Source: Sabethes cyaneus (lineage: Eukaryota; Arthropoda; Insecta; Diptera; Culicidae). Taken from it: 64,000 bases of DNA. The notes beneath the pieces were generated by a model. That model did not search any database, had not been told where the DNA came from, and saw only the letters and a program-made list of their open reading frames with translations. The translations under genes and the position numbers were made by a program. Location: positions 179,952,911 to 180,016,910 of the forward strand of contig NC_071354.1 of the NCBI RefSeq assembly GCF_943734655.1, written 5' to 3'. This document shows, piece after piece, positions 47,517 through 59,214 of the stretch (its first letter is position 1; each line of letters starts with the position of its first letter).

Positions 47517-50500
47517 AGTAAGAGATAAAGAAGCCCAAGTAAGTTCGGGCACTCAGCTAGTTATTTATAAAACCAGTACTTAGCAGTATTTCCTAAATAT
47601 TCGCTTGAAAAAAAATTACTGAAAAACTTCGAAGCATCGCACAATGGAAAAAACTAACCAACTAAGGACGCAAATCAGAAACTGCTAATTAAATATAAAT
47701 GATTTTATGAAAAATCTTTTGGAGAATCGTCTGGTTCCCATCCCTGTCCTGTTTGTCATCGGGAAGTACTCCAGTTTGCTCGTTTTCCCCTATTTTTTAC
47801 CAATAACAGAAACGTTATACAAACTTAATAAGCGTTACTTCAATGACCCTCACTTACCTAGTTTTCCACTGTTTTCAACATCTTTGTTTCATTACTTTTG
47901 TCTACTGTTCCCTCTGTCACTTATAAAAACTACCATTATAAAAAAAGATAGAAAATGCCCATTGCCGAATTTTCGTTCAATATCAAAACACATATATATT
48001 GTAGCAGCATATATTGAAATATATTGTAGCAGAAACCGACAATACCAGCTTGACTTTCGCTAGCGAAACCAAAGCCAATTTGTTGGTCGTTCTTCTAACA
48101 ATTGAATTTGCATAGCCTTTCAACTTTTGGTTCATCTTTACTCTTCCAATGTGTAGGTGTAGGTCGACAATAGGACAATAGTCGAAAATTCTTGCTAGCG
48201 TCTGATAGAAAAAAACCCAACTTGGTGCACTTGTCCGGTCCCATGTTAGGCATTCGAAAATAAGCGAAAAACTAAAATATACCTACACCTGTAGGTATTT
48301 TGGTCCGATAGCAGATGGACGAAGAAAAACCTGCATTCGATGCCAACATTTTCAGGTGGGTGTGTGGATGTGTGTGTGCGTGTGTTTGTTCCGCTCCTAG
48401 TAGCTAGGGCACGGCTAGGCAGGTCCTTCCGCAAACATTTGCCAACTCAGACGGGCTGGAGGAACTCCGGCTGCTACCAGCTTCGTGAGGTTACGTGAAG
48501 AACTGGAGCAAACAATAAAAAGCTCCTCAGGAAACAATTCGCCTTCCGTGTGCGATGAAAGGGGTAGCTTTTGTGCTGCTTAAGAAAACGATGGGGTTGT
48601 GCCAACTGTAGATTTCGTTATGATCAAAGCGGGAAACGGTCGAACAACCCTACCAACTTTCGGTTCTATGTTAAACATCCCGAAGCAGAACAATCGGAGT
48701 TGGTTGGTACTACATCGGCTACAGTCAGTGGAAACCCGCTGGCAGTGGAGAAACGAGTGGTTATCGAAAATAAACTATTTATGAACTGTTGTTCCTTCCA
48801 TTGTCGGTTTGTTGCACTAACGAGAATCCTATTACCAACGCCTTAGTCGTGTGAGATAGAGTCGAGCGTCGAGTTCCGTGACGGTATCTGAGGAGGTGAT
48901 GATGAATTAGCTGCCCGAGGCTACAGCTCTTGTTTAGCAGGTAAATCCTCACCCTGAAGTGCAGCATCTTGGCTTGGCTTGCGTGATCGGTAAGAATTCC
49001 GTCTATCAGTGGAATGATAGACAGACGAGTATCCTAACTAAATCGGATAGTGATACGGTGGGGAAGCAGTAACTGGGGTGGGGCTCGAGTAGAGTAGAAT
49101 GCTGTTTTGTTGCATTACTGTTGTTTGGCATACCCAAACGACCTGTGAAGGGTTGATGATGGATGAAACGCGAAAAGGAACGATGCCGACGAAGAACACA
49201 GCGGTTTCCCAACATATTTTCCTGTTTCGGGACAGATGCTGCAAGTTGCATGAATGCTTTGTTCGAAAAGCTGCGAGTTATGTATGGTTTTGTTTGCCGT
49301 TGATAATGCGGGTGTGGTTTTTGGTTCTTCTATCGAAAGCGGTTGACTTACGGTGGTGCAAAAAAACGAACAAACTTTCGCCAGTGGTAGGTTACTGGCA
49401 GATTTCTGCTGTAGTATACCTGTCCCAGCTTAGCAAGTTTTTCGGTAAAAGTGAAGTGTTACGCACAATTTAGTTTGGATGAAAGGGTAAAGGAGACTGA
49501 GCTAGATCTTGTTTATTTACCGTAACTGTTAACATTAATATTATAATTTGAAAAATTTAATTTGCAGTAAATTCTAACTTTAGGAATTTTTCCCCGCGCC
49601 GGTCTTACAACGTTTGTTCAAAACTAGTTTTGTCGATTTTGCATAGAGTTTAATTCAGCGAAAACTGGATTTTTTATCTGATTCAACAAAACGTGCATAA
49701 AGCAGATAACTCTGTAGTTTGCATTAACGATCAGCCATTTGTTCTGCGGTGGAAACAAAGCACGGTTTACCCTCACTCGATTTCCATACAGAGCACAGCA
49801 ACCGCAAGGAAATGGATAGAAAATATTTCCTTTGTCCCCGGTATGTATCCATCTATTTTCCCCTCGTCTCATTCATTGTTACTATATTGCTAACGAGCAG
49901 TTTGGCACACCGCGATGCATCTGGTGCAGATAAGATTTGTTTTTTTTAACGTTTCCTGTAGCGATTTTTTTCCAACCAACCACCGCATCCCTTCGCGGAA
50001 ACAATCTATTTCATGCATTCACTCGAAGATAATCGAAACTTGTAAATACAACTTCGATTCCAACAATTTGCATGGCACCTCCGCTGCCGCTGCTGCTGCT
50101 GCCGGGGGGCTGCCACTTGTTTTACCACAATTTATTGCTCCGAAAAGTGCACTTTTTGCAAGTTTTCTCGTGCTCGCTGCTCTCGAACAATGGAACACAA
50201 ACTTCAAATGCACAATGACAGTGCAGCTGCAGTGTGCTGGTGCTGGTTGGACAGGCCGCAAATAAAACTGCAATCGAAGCCACAAATAAGGGCAGAAAAA
50301 GCGGAACGCTTCATTCGACACGGTGCCGGAGACACACGTTCCGGATCCGGGAAACAGTTGTCACACATTTGTTTTTCCACCAGCTCGATAGTCCTTCCGC
50401 GTGAAGGCTGCAGGAAAGTAGTCGAAAAAATCGGTGGACGTTTCGGTCCTCCCTGCCGACGTACCATCGTCAGGCGGAATGGTGGTCAGTGTGTTATTTC

Positions 50501-51465
50501 TATGTTAGGATATATATGGATCTCAATTGCAGTATCCCTTCGGGACAAGCAGCTGGAACCAGTCCGGGCTAACTCGTAACGAACCGTCCCGTGGCGGTTC
50601 GGCCACATTTCTAATGGTGATAGATTCTTTCCCCTGCATGATGAATGTGGCGAACATGGCAATCGTTGGTCGGTAGGTATCGTAGATCACATTAGAGGCG
50701 TTCCGACCCGTTCGTACGTTCGTCCTGTGCGATTGAGCTGGCTTGCATTTTTGCACGCGTTATGCTCTTTTCAAATGTGGAACGCTTGACACGACGCAGC
50801 AGCATTGAACTACTCCTTTGCTGGAAGCAAAATAGCACTTGAAAATGTGTGTATCATGATCGCACTTAATTTTGATTAGTTTTAAATTACAATTGAACAA
50901 TCAAAAATGTGCATCGTCAGACGTAAAAACTTTTTAAATAATTTATTTAATGGCTGTTATACAACACAGCACTTTCCAATTTTCTAGTAATGACATCTGA
51001 GCATTTAAAAAAACACAATTCGCCCGCTTGGAGTACAAGACGCCATTTGCGTATGTTTTCTTAGCATCTGGGACAAAGCAAATGGGCAAATTTGGAACGA
51101 TAACTGTAGCGTTATTTAAAATCTACTGCCTTGTTGGATATTTTTGGTAATAAAAGTGTGAATGGAAGTATATGTGATTGTTGATTTTATTCCTTACCAC
51201 AATTCCGGTATGTCTCTGAAGCGAACTTTTGCGGTTGGGAAGATGGGTGCAGGTGGGTTTCCCAGTTTATTCGTAGTTATAGGATTTATTACGCACCACG
51301 AACAAAACATTGCTCATAGGACACTTTAGACGTCCAAGGAAAGCCTTTGAATTCACTTTTTGTTAAAACTACTATTTCAACAAGAATAATTTAGTTTATG
51401 CTTCTATTAACTTTGAAAATAATCTGTTTCTCCACCTGAGGCTTATAAGGCAATTATCGAAGTAG
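47517..51465. other. Unassigned sequence
   Basis: About 4 kb without a recognised family. Mixed open frames on both strands at 48570-50580 are GC-richer than the surroundings but carry no known motif. A GT-rich run lies near 48355-48390 and a GCTGCT run near 50083. Confidence 0.3.
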
Positions 51466-51469
51466 TTCA

Positions 51470-53733
51470 TTTTCATCCCCTGCTCCTGCTCACATTGAAT
51501 GTTTCACCGCCCGCATCGTATGGAAAATTCATAGTACGCTAACGAATTAAACTTCAGCAAAGCCAATTTTTCTGCTCTAAATGAATCTCTACATGATGTG
51601 AATTGGGCTGTAAATGATAGCTTTGTTGATGTGAAATTAGCTGTACCTAGACTTTTTTAATACAATGCTTATGAATTTTCTACATATATACGCGCCAATT
51701 CGTCTACTGCTCATAAAGCCACATTGCACAGTAGTCCAAAAGGGCAAAAAGTGGAACTTTTTTCCTAGTGTCTTGTTTTCATTTTATCATTTATGATCTT
51801 TAGCACTTTTGTTCGAATGAATATTCCCCTTAATCTAAAACTAAAAAGTTAGTCATCGCTTACTATAATGAAAATAAAAAAATAACTTTTTTGTATTAGG
51901 AAATATAGACATAGTTTCTTCGACAAAGTTGTAAATATTGTAACAACAAGCAACTTTGCTGAAGAAATACAATTTCTGTCTTTATCGAGTGTTGAACTAT
52001 AGGGCATATTCTTAAAAACTTCTTTTAAAAATTGGTTTTTCATACTTAGCTTTTGTTAGTTGCATTTTACAAGTATACAATATTCTAGGCAATTATCGAA
52101 GCTGTTAAAATACACGTTTTTCCAGAAGACCGCAAATCTCTTGGACCTTTACTTGCTGAGTTATCGCATATTCAAACTTTAAATTTTCAAAGCTTCACGG
52201 AAGGAAAGGTCCTGAAGATTTGCAATCTTCTGCAAAAACGTGTATTTTTAGTCCTTTAATAATCGCCTAGAACCATATATTCCTGTAAAGTGCAACCAAC
52301 AAAAGCTAAGTATGAAAAATTTATTTTTAAAGAATTTCCAAGGAAAATGCTCTATAGCTCTGCACTCGATAGGAATAGAAATGTCATTTCTTTAGTAAAG
52401 TTGTTTACCTTTATATTTTCCATAACTTTGCCGAAGAAAGCATGTGTCTATCTACTAACACAAAAAAATGGACGTGCATCGAGCCTTTAGCGAACGCGAA
52501 ACACATAAAACGTATGCTTGCCGTACTCTCATTTGGGTGGTTGGGGACAAGCGGAACCCATACAAATTTATAGTACTCGACTTAAGCTTTAAGATGAAGT
52601 GCTGATTTCATAAATCCGCTTGCCTCATTTTACCCCATGGATTCGTGAAGCTATGGAAATTCGAAGCTTGAATATGCGATAACTCAGCAACTAAAGATCC
52701 AAGAGATTTGTGGTCTTCTGCAAAATTATGTATTTTGAGCGCTTCGATAATTGCCTAGAACATTGTATGCTTGTAAAGTGCAACTAACAAAAGCTAAGCA
52801 TGAAAAAATAATTTTTAAAAAAGTTTTAAAGAATATGCCCTATAGTTCAGCACACGATAAAGATAGAAATTTTATTTCTTCAACAAAGTTGCTTGTTTTT
52901 ACTATATTTACAACTTTGCTGAAGAAACTACGTCTATATTTCCTAACACAAAAAAGTAATTTTTTTATTTCCATTATAGTAAGCGATGACGAACTTTTGA
53001 CCGTTTTAGATTAAGGGGTATATTCATACGAACAGAAGCGCAAAAGACCATAAATGATAAAATGAAAGCAAAAGACACTAGAAAAAAAGCTCCACTTTTC
53101 ACTCTTTTGGACCACTGTGCATTGGTCTACTTCTAGACTTTGGTTTTCAGAATGCTTCGACGAATTATACAAAAATAGTCATATTTATTCCAGTGACGTC
53201 AGGCGCATGCAAAATGTTCTGAAACAGAATCCAAAACGAATCGCAACGTTTTTCGTCAACGAAAAACGCAAACATCCTGGCCTGCAGTCTAAAATATTTA
53301 TTCGAAATTCTAAATCTGATAACCAACAAACAACTTGTGATGCGATGCGTAATTTCCTCGTATACCTATTATATTAATATTGGTGCAACTCTATTCTGCG
53401 AAGCTGATATCAAAGCTGGTTTTTCAAAGCGAAAAACATCATTTAATGTAGACCCTGATGGAATACCGTTTGTAGATTAAAAGAAAACGTGCTAGTGCGC
53501 TTTATAAACCGGTACAGAAAAATTACAATATATCTCTTTGACAAAAGTAATTCCCGGAATCCACGAAAATATTTTACATTTTCCAGTGTTTGAAATATGA
53601 AATAAATGCAACATTGTCTGGTAATTACTGTGGAATAACATCTTTATATGTTGGTTCTAAGGTGCTAGAGACTCTGGCTTGCGAGTGTTTTTTTAGTTTC
53701 ATGACCTTTCCCAAGATGCTCTACAAGCATATA
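51470..53733 (+). mobile_element. Jockey/CR1-like LINE relic split by a foldback element
   Basis: The first part (51470-51726) carries FSKANFSALNESLHDVNWAV then NDSFVDV, the linker after the endonuclease. The second part (53120-53733) has LWFSECFDELYKNSHIYSSD, KQNPKRIATFFVNEKRKHPG, then KAGFSKRKTSFNVDPDGIPF, and later KLQYISLTKVIPGIHENIFH and FPVFEI. These are the pre-RT linker and first RT blocks (GPDGIP region). Stops and frameshifts are frequent. The inserted element at 51727-53119 and its CATTG duplication split it. Confidence 0.7.
51727..53119. mobile_element. Foldback Transib-like element with CACAGTG ends, duplication CATTG
   Basis: The left end CACAGTAGTCCAAAAGGGC and the right end, read inward CACAGTGGTCCAAAAGAG, are flanked by CATTG at 51722-51726 and 53120-53124. 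The inverted arms extend about 480 bp (51727-52205 against 53119-52645) with high identity. The centre (about 52215-52475) is a further copy of the arm sequence in the orientation of the right arm, giving an internal direct repeat. No transposase. CACAGTG ends with 5-bp duplications fit a non-autonomous Transib element. Confidence 0.75.
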
Positions 53734-53735
53734 TA

Positions 53736-54559
53736 CCGTAAACGCTCCTAATTCGGCGCATGTTGCTTAATTCTGCGCACCCCACATTTCAGTCAATACT
53801 TCCAAATTTATGCAAATTTTTATCTTAATTAAGGCCATTACAAATATTTTATAAAGTTTTTGTGCGTCCGGTGTTGGGCCACTGCCCAGTAAACAATTTG
53901 GTTTGTATATTTCAGTTGCAACTGAGAGACACGAAATCATATCCGCACGAAACAGTTATATTTCACACCACATAAGAACATATAAGTACCAAAGTGGAGG
54001 CAATATACGTGCAAAAATTTTGATAATTCTATCTTGCATTCTATACAACAATTCTATACAAAAAAAAACAAAGAGACTTTTTTAATCGAGCAAAAAAAAT
54101 ATGAATTTGAGACAGTTTTACTTAAAGTTTAAACGTGAAAACCAAATCTATTCTTAATATATAGGTACGTTATTATTTTCCATAGAAAAATCTCCGGAAA
54201 AAGGTCAAAAACGAAAGAAAATTTCTTTGGCCGATTTTCGGAAATTCCATTGTTCGAATTTCCATTTCTGTTCCGTGCTAGAAGCATTTACTCAACTCGT
54301 ACACTCATTTTCCGAGTTTTTCAGGCTGTAAAGACCACAGACAAATGATTTTACAAAAAAGTTAACTCGTATCCTACAAATTATTTTTTTTGCCCCTGAT
54401 TTTTCAAGCCAATTTCCAAGGGGGGGTGAGAAAAACTTTAAAAATAATTTGCAATGGCCTAACACAATTAGAAAAATATGTGTACATAGAGTTATTCATT
54501 TGAGAATGCAACGATTTTTAGGGAAAATATGCGGTGCGCAGAATTAGGTACGCTTACGG
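53736..54559. mobile_element. TA-target TIR element with AATTCTGCGCACC termini
   Basis: Left CCGTAAACGCTCCTAATTCG and right, read inward CCGTAAGCGTACCTAATTCT, then GCGCACC in both, with TA at 53734 and 54560. It contains dispersed repeat family 1 copy D in inverse orientation, apparently as a later insertion. No transposase recognised. Confidence 0.75.
54055..54445 (-). repeat. Dispersed repeat family 1, copy D
   Basis: Minus strand: CCCCCCTTGGAAATTGGCTT, then the AGGGGCAAAAAAAATAATTT block, GAAAAACTCGGAAAATGAGT, CTTCTAGCACGGAACAGAAA, CATGGAAAATAATAACGTAC, AAGAATAGATTTGGTTTTCA and GCTCGATTAAAAAAGTCTCT. The most complete copy, about 390 bp. It lies inside the TIR element 53736-54559. Confidence 0.75.
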
Positions 54560-54561
54560 TA

Positions 54562-55780
54562 AGTGCTCTGCAACCTAAATATTACTGTTTGGCTCATTTT
54601 GCCATTAGATATACATTTATTTTCTAACAAAACTGATAACAAATTCTGAATTGACGGAACCTGTTCACCAGTAGCAGCAGCTGCAGCACAACTGATGAAC
54701 TATCGTGTTGCCAAGACACTGCTTCGGTTCTGGAAATAAGAATTTTAAGTTTGAAATTAACTGAAACATCCTATGGTGAAAACGTGGTTCAATATTTTCA
54801 AAAGAAATGTATGTTCATAATTAATTTTTCTTTATTAAAAACAACACAAAAGACAGCTTTTTCAATAATTTTCGAAGATTTTCACAGTGATTTAATAAAG
54901 CAACGATGTGTTTCAATGTTATTTGCTTTGACAACACTGTTCTGAGTCGGATCGTTTGTACTGCTATATGTTTACCTCTTTTGTTCTCCCACCATCCTTA
55001 TGAACAGCGAGTGAGACGTCAAACTCGCAGTTTCCCATAAGAACACCAGAGAATAAAAGAGACGACGAATACCGTTTGCCGAACGGTGCGGTGAGTGTAT
55101 GCCCCGATAAACAATTTAGACAGATGGCATTTTACGCATCTATGCCGATACGCTATGCCGATTACGCATCAGATGCCGATTAGTAGGTCGCGGATAGGAA
55201 CGCGAACTTACTGAATAGGGGGAAAAGTTCGAGGGATTTTTTAAGGGGACGTAAAAAATTCAGATTTCAGGATTGTTTAAAAAAGCACCTTGCGGGTGAA
55301 AATAGGTTCGGTCTGTTCAAAATTAGTTCCGCCACTCCAACTTTTAAAGCGAAAAATCAAAAGTTTAGCTCAACAATAGTGTCTTCCAATGGTAACAGCT
55401 TGAAGAACTAAAGATAGCAAGAAGATTGGTATGCTGATATCCCTCACTTAGTCAACCCATCGCTTGTAATAAGGTAAAACAATCAGTGACCCGCTTAGAC
55501 TGCTTAAAACTAGTTCTTTACCCTACATGTAAAAAGCGTGATAAAAAGTTGATTGCTTTTATCTACCAATTTGAAGCTCTGATATCGTTCTACAATTCGT
55601 TCTTTGATCTAAACGGCTATCTCTTTTATTTTCGTTGCAATTTCATTTTAAACGTATCGTTTTGGGTGTTGAAATAGAGTCAGAGTACTGCACGAGCCCA
55701 TACATCACGCATAGCACACAAAATCACCGCGTGCGACCGACACGGTCTGATGCGTATGGAAAACAACGACGAAGCAAACT
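54562..55780. other. Unassigned sequence
   Basis: No recognised gene. It includes near-repeated ATGCCGATTACGCAT-type phrases around 55125-55190. Confidence 0.3.
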
Positions 55781-55784
55781 TGTC

Positions 55785-56470
55785 GAGATCCAAATGTATT
55801 CTCCGGAAGAACTCGCGGGCCCACCTTTACTTGTTCACCTTTGCTATGGCGGCGCTAATTGTTAAGCAACGACAGCCCAGCGAGGAAATTTTATTTCTGA
55901 GTGACCGCTCCTTCCGAAGACTTGGAGCTTAGTACCTTACACAGTTGATAGCTTATCCGGAGCTGGTTGCTGGCAATCTGCAATATCCACATCAGGGAAA
56001 ACTTTCCCCTATGAGTGATCCCCCGTCCATAATTCCGTCCATTCTTACATAGTCGAAATCTTGCTCAGAGGTAGACTTAAGATTTAAGGATTTTAGGTGT
56101 GAACACAAATCTAGAAGTGTTCGTTTTGTTACACAATGACTTTAATTCAGGAATTTTTACGACAACGCACAACGCACAACGAAACGTTGTTTTCAACGAG
56201 ACTTCGAGGAGAGCAGCATCAGCAAATAACGGCAGCGATTGACCATGAAATTTTGCGGTTTGTGAGATAAATGATCACAGGACAAGCATAAGCCAAATTG
56301 CGCAACAGCCCCGTCGCGCACTGGAAGATGTGGAGCGTGCTGTACGGGAAAAAAAGAATCCTTCCTGCACTACAGGTACAGGTGTTGCTGGCTGCGGATA
56401 AACCTAACCGTCTTGAGTTTTGCAGGATTATGCAAGCAAAATTGGAGACGAGCTCTCAATTATAAAAAAA
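55785..56470 (+). pseudogene. DUF4817-type transposase relic
   Basis: MYSPEELA at 55793, then VHLCYGGANC and, in another frame, RQPSEEILFLSDRSFRRLGA. This corresponds to the DUF4817 helix-turn-helix that opens a family of insect DDE transposases. Further on RCFQRDFEESSIS, ISQIAQQ and, in the next frame, MWSVLYGKKRILPALQVQVL then LAADKPNRLEFCRIMQAK, the linker before the DDE core. The DDE core itself is not seen. Many frameshifts show decay. Confidence 0.5.
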
Positions 56471-56570
56471 ATGTTGTTGCTGTCGTTGTTTTTCATACGT
56501 GTTAGACCGTGTCTTTCGCACGCGATGATCTTGTTATGCATGAAGTCTGAATTCGTGCAGTTTCCAGATA

Positions 56571-56994
56571 CAGGAGCCTAATCCTCCGAATTAGGCGATG
56601 GGTGGTGCTGTACGCGATATCTCAGCTGTCCATTGACCAATAAAGTTGATTTTTGGTAGTTGACTAGGTTATATCACATACTTACAATGTACCAAAACTT
56701 TACAACTTTATTGATTAATGGACAACTAAAAAATCGCCCCTAGTTGGCTTCGGTGTATGACGCTGGCCTAAGAAGCCAGTCGTCGTATGTTCGAATCTCG
56801 ACTGGGAGAGACTGGATCGCAGCAACTGGCCCTGCAATTGTCCTGCACTCTAACAGCTGGCTGCGAAGTCTGTCGTATAAAAATAACAGAAGGTCAAGTT
56901 TCGTTAACGGAATGAGGCACCTAGGCCTTGCTTTTCTTTAAGAAATCGCCCTGAGCGTACACCACTACCCACCGCGTTATTCGAGGGACTGCTG
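56571..56994. mobile_element. TA-target MITE carrying a SINE
   Basis: Long imperfect inverted repeats: left CAGGAGCCTAATCCTCCGAA then GATGGGTGGTGCTGTACGC; right read inward CAGCAGTCCCTCGAATAACG then GTGGGTAGTGGTGTACGC. The inner arms also pair (GTCCATTGACCAATAAAGTT against GTCCATTAATCAATAAAGTT). TA flanks at 56569 and 56995. Without the inserted SINE the element is about 210 bp. A single-ended fragment of the same family is at 13137. Confidence 0.82.
56740..56942 (+). mobile_element. tRNA-derived SINE, third family, copy A
   Basis: Starts near TTGGCTTCGGTGTATGACGC (A-box-like), anticodon-arm-like CTGGCCTAAGAAGCCAG, B box ATGTTCGAATCTC, then a tRNA-unrelated body (CCTGCAATTGTCCTGCACTC, AACAGCTGGCTGCGAAGTCT, AGAAGGTCAAGTTTCG). 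It is flanked by the exact 9-bp duplication AAATCGCCC (56731-56739 and 56943-56951). It sits inside the MITE 56571-56994. Confidence 0.85.
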
Positions 56995-57603
56995 TACTTA
57001 AAATAGTATATAGTAGCCAAAATCGATACGTTTAAAATTACCGAAACGAACTAAAACAGAAAGGCATTTGACGCCAAAGAATGAATTGTAAAACGATATC
57101 AGAGCTTCAAATTGGTAGATAAAAGTAATTAACTTTATCACACTTTTTTAAAACAAATTCGATAAAAACGTCTCGAGAAACACTTATTTCAAAGCTTTTT
57201 ACTTCTGGAAAGTTACTAAATTTTATAAAGTAGAAGGTTTAAGGGCAATTTTCAATACAAAATTTTCTCAGCTTTGAATAAAATAACAGAATTGAGCAAG
57301 ATGGCATAGGGTTTATTTCTAATTCCCGTCGTAGTAAGGAAAGTCACTCTAATTTTCATCATTTCTTAGGTGGATTTAATGAATACTCCAAAAGTTCTGC
57401 TGCTGATTTGACTCAAACACACTTACCTTCCGATCCGTTCCCTTTGAATTCACTAAAAAGCGATTAATAAAGGTTTTTTATTGAAATTACGCAACGGACT
57501 CTATATCTTAAATTCGTCGTACCGTTTTAAAATCCGTCCGTCAAAATTTTTCATTGTCCGAACTAAAAATCACAACAATGTTTACGAATCTAACGCACAT
57601 GTA

Positions 57604-58541
57604 GGGGAACTGTGGGTAAAATGAACAGGGGGGGTAAAATGAACAGGTAGCCAAATTGCCAGTAAACCGATTAAAATCTGTACCAGATCAATAGGTATCT
57701 TCTCCTAGAAGTATTTCAAGCTGTTTGAGACAATATGTGGTGATCATAAGCTTTCTAATGTGAAAAAAATTGAAAAAGTAAAAAATATTTGTTGAAATCT
57801 GACGCTGATGGTAATTTCCACTAATAGTATATAAGCTTTATTGGCGAAACAAATTAAATTTCGACTATTGGTATCATTTAGTGTTGTTTGCTTATCACTG
57901 TCCTGCGGATCTGTCGAAAATACCAAATATTTTTATCAACTGTTTGTTTATAATAAACACTAGAAAACAATTGGTGTTTTGGGGGCAAAATGAACACTTC
58001 ACTATGGGGGCAAAATGAACAATGTGTATAATGATGTTTTATTTTCCATATATCAGCAGCCAGGACCTAATTACAATTCAATCAATAAAAATGATCGAGT
58101 CTCTCGAAAAATAACGGAATAAGCGAGTTGAAAGTCAAGCATTATATGAACGTGGCGAAGATACATTATGTTAACTTTGTGGAGTCCTATTTTAATTTTA
58201 GCAGCCTTGTTGAATATCTACAGCTTCTGTAGAACAATGATACGGTAAAACAATGTTTAATTTATCCAAACTGCATGTTAACTTTAGTTTGCTATGACAT
58301 GTTCATTTTGCCCTCACTGCATGTTCATTTTACCCACACGAAAAAAATCAGGCTCGTATGTGACACTTTCGAAAATAAGGAATTTTTCATGACAAATCGT
58401 CCTTTTTCAAACATCTTTATATTTTGCTACGTGGAATATGAATCCAGCTTTCAATTCATGTAGTGCGTTCAGCATTTGGTTGGTTCCTGGGGAAGCAAAT
58501 GGCGACATTGCTAAGGGTGTTCATTTTCCCCCCAGTTCCCC
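57604..58541. mobile_element. TA-target TIR element with GGGGAACTG ends and repeated AAAATGAAC motif
   Basis: Left GGGGAACTGTGGGTAAAATG and right, read inward GGGGAACTGGGGGGAAAATG, flanked by TA at 57602 and 58542. The subterminal motif recurs in the left half as GGGGTAAAATGAACAGG and GGGGCAAAATGAACA (57630, 57980, 58005) and in the right half as its complement TGTTCATTTTGCCC / TGTTCATTTTACCC (58297, 58322, 58518). About 940 bp, no transposase. Confidence 0.85.
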
Positions 58542-58544
58542 TAT

Positions 58545-59000
58545 TTGTGTAGGACGGCATGACAAAAGTTATTCTGCAAAATTTCTGCAGGTCAGACAAG
58601 TTTTCCTGGCTGTAGAATAACGACAATACCTAGCATGAGTTATTTTGATTTATGAATGACGGAAATTAAAACGATTAGTCGACATTTTCTTCTTCGTTGC
58701 GCGAAAAAAACATAGGGGATTTGGCTGGTAGGACTTCTTTAATGATAAAAAGCATTTAAATAAATCTCAGCTCGCTTTGATAGATCGCGTATGATAGACA
58801 ACAAATTAAAATATTAAGGAATAACTAGTTTTGCATTGTGTGTCGTAAAAATGCTCATATTTTTAATAATTTGTGTTGGATAGGACGGGAATAGGCAATT
58901 ACGACGTTCGACGTATCTGTGAGCGTATTGGTGCATGAGTGACCACGCCGTCCGTGGACTTTTTATTTATTTTCTATAACTCTTCGGCCAAGGCCAGAAC
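58545..59000. other. Unassigned sequence
   Basis: No gene or repeat recognised. Confidence 0.3.
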
Positions 59001-59004
59001 CTCC

Positions 59005-59214
59005 CAGTTGGCCTCGAGGTATGATGCTGGCCTAATAAGCCAGTCGTCGTATGTTCGAATCTCGGGTGGTAGAGGCTGTTATAGTCAATAGGATCGTAGC
59101 AACCGGCCCTGCAATTGTCCTGTACTCTAATAGCTGGCTGCGAAGTCTGTATAAAAACGTATAAAAACAGAAGGTCAAGTTTCGATAACGGAATGTAGCA
59201 CCTAGGCTTTGCTG
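59005..59214 (+). mobile_element. tRNA-derived SINE, third family, copy B
   Basis: Same blocks as 56740-56942: TTGGCCTCGAGGTATGATGC, CTGGCCTAATAAGCCAG, TGTTCGAATCTCG, CCTGCAATTGTCCTGTACTC, ATAGCTGGCTGCGAAGTCTG, AGAAGGTCAAGTTTCGATAA. It has an extra segment (AGGCTGTTATAGTCAATAGG) and a short duplication (ACGTATAAAA) relative to copy A. No clear target duplication. Confidence 0.8.

Noticed and set aside
48571..49473. Overlapping frames of 60-124 residues on both strands
   Set aside because: No motif, both strands equally open, and no consistent start or splice signals.
56760..56815. Apparent tRNA gene with B box TGTTCGAATC
   Set aside because: The acceptor stem is not formed, the body continues into SINE sequence, and it has a 9-bp target duplication. 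It is a SINE.
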